Shown piece by piece: positions 16,465 through 22,061 of a DNA stretch of 22,061 bases. This stretch comes from CAYRGS01 sp964423875 (GTDB lineage: Bacteria; UBA8248; JACPRG01; G963555815). The notes below the pieces were generated by a model. That model worked only from the letters and a program-made list of their open reading frames with translations, searched no databases and was not told the origin of the DNA. The DNA is taken from positions 1-22,061 of the forward strand of contig CAYRGS010000059.1 in NCBI GenBank assembly GCA_964423875.1, given 5' to 3'. The number at the start of each line of letters is the position of its first letter. Within the stretch, counting starts at the first letter, position 1. The translations under genes were made by a program, and so were the position numbers.

Positions 16465-19281
16465 TCAGCTCCTTCCGTGGCAGTTCTTGTACTTCTTCCC
16501 GCTTCCGCAGGGGCAAGGCTCATTGCGGCCGACCTTGCGCCCCTCTCGCCGGTAAGTCTGAACGGTGACGGGCTCGGAAATGTTAGTCATCAGGCCTTCA
16601 TCGCCGCCGTACGATTCCACCGACATCTCTTCCCCCCGGTGCTCGACCATTCGGGCCGCCGGTCGGCCGAGAAGTCCGTCGCCCAGCTGCTCATCATCCG
16701 GATCGACCTGAACCCGGAGAAGGTATTGGGGGATCTCTTCCTTGAGCCGCTCCATCATGGCCGAGAAGAGATCGAACCCTTCCCGCTTGTACTCGTTGAG
16801 GGGGTTCTTCTGCGCGTAGCCCCGGAAGCCGATCCCCTCCTTGAGGTGGTCCATGGCCAGCAGATGGTCCTTCCACTGGTCGTCGACGATCTGGAGCATG
16901 ACCATGCGTTCGAGAAAGCGCAGGGTGTCCGCGCCCATTTCGGACTCTTTCTTTTCGTAGGCCCTTTCGACGGCGGCGACGACTTGCTCGGCCACCTCCC
17001 CCGGCGAAGAATCCTCCATGTTGAACCAATCCCGGCTGCCGTCCAAAGAGAGCATGAAGCCATTGCGTTCGACCTGAAGGCCGAACAGACGCCCAAGGGC
17101 CTGCTCCAGCCCCTCGAGATCCCAGTCGTCGGGGTGAAGGGTGTCGTTGAGATGCAGCGCGACGGCCGACTCGGCCACGTCTTCAATCATGCCGAAGAGC
17201 ATTTCGCGGCTGTTTTCCCCGGCGATGATCTGCTGGCGCTGCTCGTAGATGACCTCCCGCTGCTTGTTCATAACATCGTCGTATTCCAAGAGGTGCTTGC
17301 GGATATCGAAGTGGTAGGCCTCCACCTTCTTCTGGGCGTTGCCGATGGCCTTGCTCACCATATTGTGCTCGATGGGCTCCCCTTCCTCCATGCCCAGTTT
17401 TTCCATGATCCCGCTGATCCGGTCCGAGCCGAAGATCCTGAGCAGATTGTCCTCGAGCGACAGGTAAAACCGGGACGAACCCGGGTCCCCCTGCCTGCCG
17501 GACCGGCCCCGGAGCTGGTTGTCGATCCGGCGGCTCTCGTGCCGCTCCGTGCCGAGGACGTGCAGACCGCCGAGGGCGATGACTTCTTCGTGCTCTTTGG
17601 CGCAGACGGCGTGATACTTCTCCAGCTCCCTCTCGTAATCCGCCTCTTCACTGGCGTCCGCGGCGGTCCTGGCCAGGAACTCGGGGTTGCCCCCTAGGAG
17701 GATGTCCGTCCCGCGACCGGCCATGTTCGTGGAGATCGTGATGGCCTTCAGTCGGCCGGCCTGGGCGATGATGTCGGCCTCATTGGCGTGGTGCTTCGCG
17801 TTCAGCACGTGGTGGGGGACCCCGCGTCTTTTGAGCAGCTTGCTGACCTTCTCGGAGTTCTCGATGGAGCCGGTCCCGACCAGAACGGGCTGGCCGCGCT
17901 CATGGCAATCGGCGAGCTCGTCGATGGCCGCTTGGTATTTTTCCCCTTCCGTCCGGTAGACCACATCGGGAAACTCGGTCCGGACGAGGGGCACGTTGGT
18001 GGGGATCGCCACGACGTCCAGGTTATAGATCTGGGCGAATTCCGCCGCCTCGGTGTCGGCCGTTCCGGTCATGCCCGCCAGCTTGTCGTACATCCGGAAG
18101 TAGTTCTGGAAGGTGATGGTGGCGAGCGTCTGGTTTTCATTCTCGATCTTGACGTGCTCTTTGGCCTCGAGGGCCTGGTGGAGCCCCTCGCTGTATCTGC
18201 GGCCGGGCATCGTCCGGCCGGTGAACTCGTCGACGATGATGACCTCGTCGTTTTGGACAACATAGTCCACGTCCCGCTGAAAAAGGACGTGCGCCTTGAG
18301 CGCCTGATTGACGTGGTGGAGGCTCTCGATGTTCTCCAGGTCGAAGAGGCTGTCCCCTTTCAGAAGCCCCGCCTTCTCCAGCCGTTGTTCCATCTCGGGC
18401 ATGCCGAGTTCGTTCAGCGTGGCGGTGCGGCTTTTCTCGTCCGCGGTGAGATACTCGTACTTGATCTTGCTGATGGCGTCCTTCTCGGAATCGGGAAGCT
18501 CCTCCTCGGGCGACTCCTCCTCCCCGGCGTCCACCTTCTCCTTGAGCATGGGAGGAATGAGGCGGTCGATCTTGTGGTACAGGTCGGTCGATTCCTCGGC
18601 CGGTCCGGAGATGATGAGGGGCGTCCGGGACTCGTCGATGAGGATGCTGTCCACCTCGTCCACAATGGCGTAGTGGAGCTTCCGCTGGACCATTTCATCC
18701 GGGGTGAACTTCATGTTGTCGCGCAGGTAATCGAACCCGAACTCGTTGTTGGTCCCGTACGTGACGTCGCAGGCGTAGGCCGCCTGGCGATCCTCGTCGG
18801 CCATGTCGTGCTGGATCACACCCACCGTAAGACCGAGCCCTTCGTAGACCGGTCCCATCCAGTCGGCGTCGCGGTGGGCCAGGTAGTCGTTGACCGTCAC
18901 AATATGGACACCCTTGCCGGTCAGCGCGTTGATGTAAACCGCAAGCGTCGCGACGAGCGTCTTGCCCTCGCCGGTCTTCATCTCGGCGATCTTGCCTTCG
19001 TGCAGGACAACGCCGCCGAGGATCTGGACGTCGAAGTGGCGCATATTGACCTTACGGCGCGCGACCTCCCGGCAAGCCGCGAAGGCCTCCGGCAGCAGGT
19101 CTTCCAGGATTTCACCGTCTGACAGCCGTCTCCGGAGCTCATCCGTCTTGGTGCGGATCTCCTCGTCCGAAAGCTCCTTCATCCCGGGCTCAAGCGCGTT
19201 CGTCCGCTCGACGTAGCGGCCGAGGCGCTTCAATTCCCGGTCATTCTTGCTCCCCACCATCTTTTTAACTAATCCGAACAT
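16465..19281 (-). CDS. secA: Preprotein translocase ATPase SecA
   Basis: SecA is the ATP-driven motor that pushes preproteins through SecYEG. The 938-residue product has the normal architecture: nucleotide-binding fold 1 with Walker A MKTGEGKT (101-108) and the DEAD-like IVDEVDSILIDESRTPLIISG, preprotein cross-linking domain, second fold with TNMAGRGTDI and LRGRSGRQGDPG, helical wing and scaffold, and a C-terminal zinc finger CPCGSGKKYKNCH (C923, C925, C934, H935) that binds SecB and lipids. A glutamate-rich loop (DAGEEESPEEELPDSEKD, about 251-268) is an insertion of the kind seen in several phyla. ATG 19281 has GGAG 5 bases upstream. It leads a two-gene unit with the nitrilase-like gene. Confidence 0.98.
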   Translation of the reverse strand: MFGLVKKMVGSKNDRELKRLGRYVERTNALEPGMKELSDEEIRTKTDELRRRLSDGEILEDLLPEAFAACREVARRKVNMRHFDVQILGGVVLHEGKIAEMKTGEGKTLVATLAVYINALTGKGVHIVTVNDYLAHRDADWMGPVYEGLGLTVGVIQHDMADEDRQAAYACDVTYGTNNEFGFDYLRDNMKFTPDEMVQRKLHYAIVDEVDSILIDESRTPLIISGPAEESTDLYHKIDRLIPPMLKEKVDAGEEESPEEELPDSEKDAISKIKYEYLTADEKSRTATLNELGMPEMEQRLEKAGLLKGDSLFDLENIESLHHVNQALKAHVLFQRDVDYVVQNDEVIIVDEFTGRTMPGRRYSEGLHQALEAKEHVKIENENQTLATITFQNYFRMYDKLAGMTGTADTEAAEFAQIYNLDVVAIPTNVPLVRTEFPDVVYRTEGEKYQAAIDELADCHERGQPVLVGTGSIENSEKVSKLLKRRGVPHHVLNAKHHANEADIIAQAGRLKAITISTNMAGRGTDILLGGNPEFLARTAADASEEADYERELEKYHAVCAKEHEEVIALGGLHVLGTERHESRRIDNQLRGRSGRQGDPGSSRFYLSLEDNLLRIFGSDRISGIMEKLGMEEGEPIEHNMVSKAIGNAQKKVEAYHFDIRKHLLEYDDVMNKQREVIYEQRQQIIAGENSREMLFGMIEDVAESAVALHLNDTLHPDDWDLEGLEQALGRLFGLQVERNGFMLSLDGSRDWFNMEDSSPGEVAEQVVAAVERAYEKKESEMGADTLRFLERMVMLQIVDDQWKDHLLAMDHLKEGIGFRGYAQKNPLNEYKREGFDLFSAMMERLKEEIPQYLLRVQVDPDDEQLGDGLLGRPAARMVEHRGEEMSVESYGGDEGLMTNISEPVTVQTYRREGRKVGRNEPCPCGSGKKYKNCHGRS

Positions 19282-19550
19282 CTCGACTCCAGGGGTGTTA
19301 ACCCATAATTTTCAATCACATATGGCCGAACACGCCACAAACCTTCGGGCTTCCCCCGTCTCGAAACAGACCAGGGGAATCGCTTCTTTCCTTTGAAAGT
19401 GTAATGCCTAAGCAGAGAGCAATCAACCATTCTTCTGACTCAACCCCCAGAAGCAGAGGATTTCACGCCAAATCAAACAGTGAACAATGCAAATTGAGGC
19501 AGGACCCTTTGTAAGTCGTTGATGTTATGGACCAAAAATTTTGGGGGATT

Positions 19551-19565
19551 GGCATCTCAGATGCC
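19551..19565. promoter_or_regulatory. Perfect palindrome, possible operator
   Basis: GGCATCT-C-AGATGCC is a perfect 7-bp inverted repeat with a one-base centre, 75 bases upstream of the predicted -35 box. This size suits a dimeric repressor or activator site; no family can be assigned. Confidence 0.35.
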
Positions 19566-19640
19566 CCGAAACGCCGGAAGCGAAAAGCCGGATTTGACGA
19601 CAGATGGTTGCGGCGGCCTAACCTTGGCTGGCTCTCTTTC

Positions 19641-19670
19641 TTGACGCTGTTGAAGGGATGGGAGTAAAAT
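19641..19670 (+). promoter_or_regulatory. Predicted sigma70-type promoter of the glycosyltransferase operon
   Basis: TTGACG (19641-19646), an 18-base spacer and TAAAAT (19665-19670) match the housekeeping -35/-10 pattern with one mismatch in each hexamer. It points towards the glycosyltransferase start 117 bases downstream, leaving a leader of about 110 bases. Confidence 0.55.
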
Positions 19671-19786
19671 CCCCCGACGATTTCGGCGAGGGATGGCTGG
19701 GAAGCAAACCCTTATCCCGTGTGCCCCGAAGAATCTCCGTGACATTCAAGCTCATCCATGTTGGGCTCGGTTTCAAAAGGCGATGA

Positions 19787-20539
19787 ATGAAGGTCACTCT
19801 CCTGGTCATGACCCTAAATGAAATCGAGGGGATGCGGGTGATCATGCCTCAAATTCCCAAGGGGGTGTTTGACCAGATCCTGATCTGTGACGGTGGTTCC
19901 ACCGATGGCACCATCGACTGGAGCCGGGAAAACGGGTACGAAGTTTATGTTCAGTCACGCCCAGGTATCCGGTTTGGTTATTTCGAGGTCTGGCCGCATG
20001 TGCGTGGAGACGCCGTGGTTTTTTTCTCGCCGGATGGAAACTCCCTGATCGAAAAGCTGGAACCCCTCGTCGTCAAGATCAAGGACGGGTACGATATGGT
20101 GATCGTGTCCCGGTACCTGGGGCCCGCCCGCAGCTACGACGACGACCCCATCACGCGATTCGGCAATTGGCTTTTCAGGACTTTGATCAACTTTTGCTTC
20201 ACCCGGACCCTCACCTGGCGATACACCGATCCCATGGTCATCTTTCGGGCGCTTCGAAAGGACCTTCCCGAACGCCTGGGCCTTTTCGAAGCCGATGCAT
20301 ACGAGCCGATGGAGCGATGGTTTCGGACAACCATCAGCTGGGAGCCGCTCATGTCCATTCGCGCCGCGCGGGCGAAGGTTCGCGTCGCCGAAATTTCCGG
20401 CGATGAGCCCGAGCGGATCGGCGGCGAACGGAAGCTTCAGATCATTCGATGGGGCGCTTCCTACCTGGGCCAGATCGTCAAGGAGTACCTGGGTCCGCCT
20501 TGGACTCCATTGGAAGCAAGGTCTGCCGGGAAAGGCTGA
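19787..20539 (+). CDS. Family 2 glycosyltransferase
   Basis: The 250-residue product is a GT-A fold glycosyltransferase of family GT2, like dolichol-phosphate-mannose synthases. It transfers a sugar from a nucleotide donor at the cytoplasmic face. The N-terminus MKVTLLVMTLNEIEG leads to the donor-binding ICDGGSTDGT (33-42). FFSPDGNS (79-86) takes the place of the metal-binding D-x-D region, and RYTDPMVIFRAL (about 144-155) resembles the DPMSGF acceptor motif. There are no strong membrane helices apart from a moderately hydrophobic stretch around 125-140. ATG 19787 has AAAAGG 6 bases upstream. It is 9 bases from the E1 alpha frame, so it leads an operon with the two E1 genes. Donor and acceptor are unknown. 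Confidence 0.9.
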   Translation: MKVTLLVMTLNEIEGMRVIMPQIPKGVFDQILICDGGSTDGTIDWSRENGYEVYVQSRPGIRFGYFEVWPHVRGDAVVFFSPDGNSLIEKLEPLVVKIKDGYDMVIVSRYLGPARSYDDDPITRFGNWLFRTLINFCFTRTLTWRYTDPMVIFRALRKDLPERLGLFEADAYEPMERWFRTTISWEPLMSIRAARAKVRVAEISGDEPERIGGERKLQIIRWGASYLGQIVKEYLGPPWTPLEARSAGKG

Positions 20540-20548
20540 AAAGGGCCT

Positions 20549-21547
20549 TTGACCGAGAATCAGAGAGCGCAACCCATGATGGCCGCCCCCTCCGTTCCAC
20601 CGGAAGATGTCCTTCGCCGAATTTACCGGTCCTTATATTTGATCCGAAAAACGGAAGAAGAGATCGCCCGCGTTTATCCCACCGACAAGATCAAGAGCCC
20701 GGTTCATCTTTCCATCGGCCAGGAAGCCGTGTCGGTCGGCGTTTGTGATGCCCTGAGGCCGGATGACCGGGTTTTTGGGACCTATCGGGGACACGCCCTC
20801 TATCTCGCCAAGGGTGGAGATACCGGACGGATGGTCGCGGAGTTGTACGGAAAAGTCACGGGCTGTTCGCGGGGCAAGGGCGGGTCGATGCACCTGATCG
20901 ACCCCGCGCATGGCTTCATGGGGACTTCCGCGGTGGTCGCAACGACCATTCCCGAGGCCGCCGGCTACGCCCTCGCCCTGAAGCGGGAAGGAAAGGGCGG
21001 CCTGGTGGCTTGTTTTTTCGGCGACGGGGCCGTAGAGGAAGGCGTCTTCTATGAAATCCTGAATTTCTCCGCCCTTCGCAAACTGCCCCTTTTCTTCGTG
21101 TGCGAAAACAACTTCTACGCCATCCATTCTCCCTTGCGCAAGCGACAAGCGGCGGGAGAGATTTTTGAGCGGGTTCGTCCGTTCGGAATTCCCGCGTGTG
21201 CCATCGAAGATGGCGATGTGTTTGCGATTCGCGAGCAGACACTGCAATTCGCCGAACACATTCGCAGCGGCCAAACCGGGCCCTGCTTCATGGAATGCAA
21301 GGTCTATCGGTGGCGGGAGCACGTCGGACCCGGAGAGGATTTCGAGGCCGGTTACAGAAGCCGCGAAGAAGCGACTTCCTGGATGGAGAACGACCCGGTG
21401 GAGAAGACGGGCGGCTTGCTGGACCCGAAGATCCGGAAAGAAATCGAGGCCGATGTTGAGCGCGAAGTTCAGCAAGCCATCGCGTTCGCCGAATCCAGTC
21501 CTCTCCCCGGAGGGGAAGAGCTTCTTGCCCACGTCTATGCACCGTAA
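20549..21547 (+). CDS. 2-oxoacid dehydrogenase E1 component, alpha subunit (thiamine-diphosphate dependent)
   Basis: The product (332 residues) matches the alpha subunit of pyruvate, acetoin or branched-chain 2-oxoacid dehydrogenase E1. It contains HLSIGQEAVSVGVCDAL (53-69), TYRGHALYLAKGG (78-90), GKGGSMHLID (109-118) and the ThDP-binding motif running from GDG (158-160) to ENN (186-188). E1 decarboxylates a 2-oxoacid and normally hands the acyl group to an E2 lipoyl protein. The start is uncertain: TTG 20549 with AAAAGGG close upstream, or ATG 20576 or 20579 with a weak GAGAG. Similarity begins near residue 18 and does not decide it. The gene overlaps the beta subunit by 11 bases. Lying behind a glycosyltransferase rather than E2/E3 is unusual and may mean a specialised keto-acid reaction. 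Confidence 0.9.
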   Translation: MTENQRAQPMMAAPSVPPEDVLRRIYRSLYLIRKTEEEIARVYPTDKIKSPVHLSIGQEAVSVGVCDALRPDDRVFGTYRGHALYLAKGGDTGRMVAELYGKVTGCSRGKGGSMHLIDPAHGFMGTSAVVATTIPEAAGYALALKREGKGGLVACFFGDGAVEEGVFYEILNFSALRKLPLFFVCENNFYAIHSPLRKRQAAGEIFERVRPFGIPACAIEDGDVFAIREQTLQFAEHIRSGQTGPCFMECKVYRWREHVGPGEDFEAGYRSREEATSWMENDPVEKTGGLLDPKIRKEIEADVEREVQQAIAFAESSPLPGGEELLAHVYAP

Positions 21548-22061
21548 ACATCCAGAGCACATTCTGACCTACGTGGACGCTATCCGGCTCGCACTCGACG
21601 AAGAGATGGACCGGGACCCCTCGGTGATCGTGATGGGGATTGGGATCGACGACCACAAAGCCACTCAGGGGACCACACGGGGCCTAGCGGAGAAGTTTGG
21701 ACCGGAACGTGTTTTCGACACTCCCTTATCAGAAGAGGGAATGACCGGCGTGGCCATCGGCGCAGCCCTTGCCGGGTTGCGGCCCGTTCACGTCCACATC
21801 CGCATGGATTTTCTTCTTCTCTGCATGAATCAACTGATCAACATGGCCGCCAAGTTACGCTTCATGTACGGGGGCGCGGTTGAAGTGCCGCTGGTGGTCC
21901 GGAGTATGATTGGGAAAAGCTGGGGCCAAGGACCCCAGCACTCCCAGGGCCTTCACGCGATGTTTATGCACGTTCCGGGGCTGAAAGTCGTCTCTCCGTC
22001 CAACGCGTATGACGTGAAGGGATGTCTCGCCTCCGCCATCCGGGACAACAATCCGGTCATC
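21537..22061 (+). CDS. 2-oxoacid dehydrogenase E1 component, beta subunit, 3' end cut by window edge
   Basis: The visible 175 residues are the N-terminal, cofactor-binding half of an E1 beta subunit: YVDAIRLALDEEMDRDPSVIVMG, TRGLAEKFGPERVFDTPLSEEGM with the ThDP-activating Glu (66 or 67), AIGAALAGLRPV, and GPQHSQGLHAMF (132-143) with His135. The segment HVHIRMDFLLLCMNQL (85-100) differs from the usual pyruvate-dehydrogenase pattern (E-I-Q-F-x-D-F) and, from memory, resembles E1-beta-like proteins found in glycan clusters. ATG 21537 lies inside the end of the alpha subunit, an overlap that keeps the two in equal amounts; no strong ribosome site is visible (GGAGGGGAAGAG is over 15 bases upstream), so translation is probably coupled. 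The frame is open to the window edge. Confidence 0.9.
   Translation, partial: MHRKHPEHILTYVDAIRLALDEEMDRDPSVIVMGIGIDDHKATQGTTRGLAEKFGPERVFDTPLSEEGMTGVAIGAALAGLRPVHVHIRMDFLLLCMNQLINMAAKLRFMYGGAVEVPLVVRSMIGKSWGQGPQHSQGLHAMFMHVPGLKVVSPSNAYDVKGCLASAIRDNNPVI

Larger units (their letters stand above)
19282..19786. other. Divergent intergenic region between secA and the glycosyltransferase
   Basis: These 505 bases contain no convincing gene; the few open frames are short and lack ribosome sites. Composition is more AT-rich than the flanking genes. It must hold the secA promoter (not identified) and contains a good promoter for the plus-strand operon at 19641 plus a 15-base palindrome at 19551. No tRNA-like fold is seen. 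Confidence 0.5.

Noticed and set aside
16348..19122. Plus-strand open frames of 449 and 444 residues opposite secA
   Set aside because: Long antisense frames are expected in high-GC DNA; translations are hydrophobic/Val-Asp-rich mirror products of SecA with no domain.

Overview
The window is a high-GC bacterial chromosome segment from an organism I cannot place below domain. A lipobox lipoprotein, a signal-peptide protein, DedA, SecA with a zinc tail, ThyX (no ThyA seen) and intergenic repeats of the 'GATTACACAGATT' and 'TGTCATTCCGAG' kinds would suit an uncultivated Gram-negative-type lineage; that placement is a guess. There are no rRNA or tRNA genes, no CRISPR array, and no transposase.

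Layout. 1-2726 (minus): the 5' part of an SdhA/FrdA-like flavoprotein, cut by the window edge, and an AcoX/NAD-kinase-like protein. 2914-8689 (plus): a compact run of small heat-shock protein, Lon protease, enolase, MgtC/SapB-like membrane protein and a secreted DUF3047 protein; the first junctions are overlapping start/stop codons, so sHSP-lon-eno-mgtC look co-transcribed. 8768-9376 (minus): a DedA membrane protein. 9509-10468 (plus): a ROK-family sugar kinase.

10469-19281 is almost wholly minus strand and has an accessory middle. 10469-15641 is littered with short intergenic repeats, including a MITE-like element with 11-bp perfect terminal inverted repeats and about ten copies of a 30-bp repeat. 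Among them lie a compositionally distinct thyX and two adjacent toxin-antitoxin remnants (MntA/HepT and DUF433/DUF5615). In both, the antitoxin frame is intact and the toxin frame is broken by a one-base shift. Then come an alpha/beta-hydrolase lipoprotein and a ferredoxin-reductase-like FAD/NAD protein. secA is followed after 4 bases by a nitrilase-superfamily gene whose catalytic Cys is Gly.

19787-22061 (plus), behind a good sigma70-type promoter: a family-2 glycosyltransferase and two subunits of a thiamine-diphosphate 2-oxoacid dehydrogenase E1 (alpha, then beta cut by the window edge). The three look like the start of one operon, perhaps a glycan or specialised-metabolite cluster continuing to the right. 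This is the best place to look for a new system, but only its first genes are visible.
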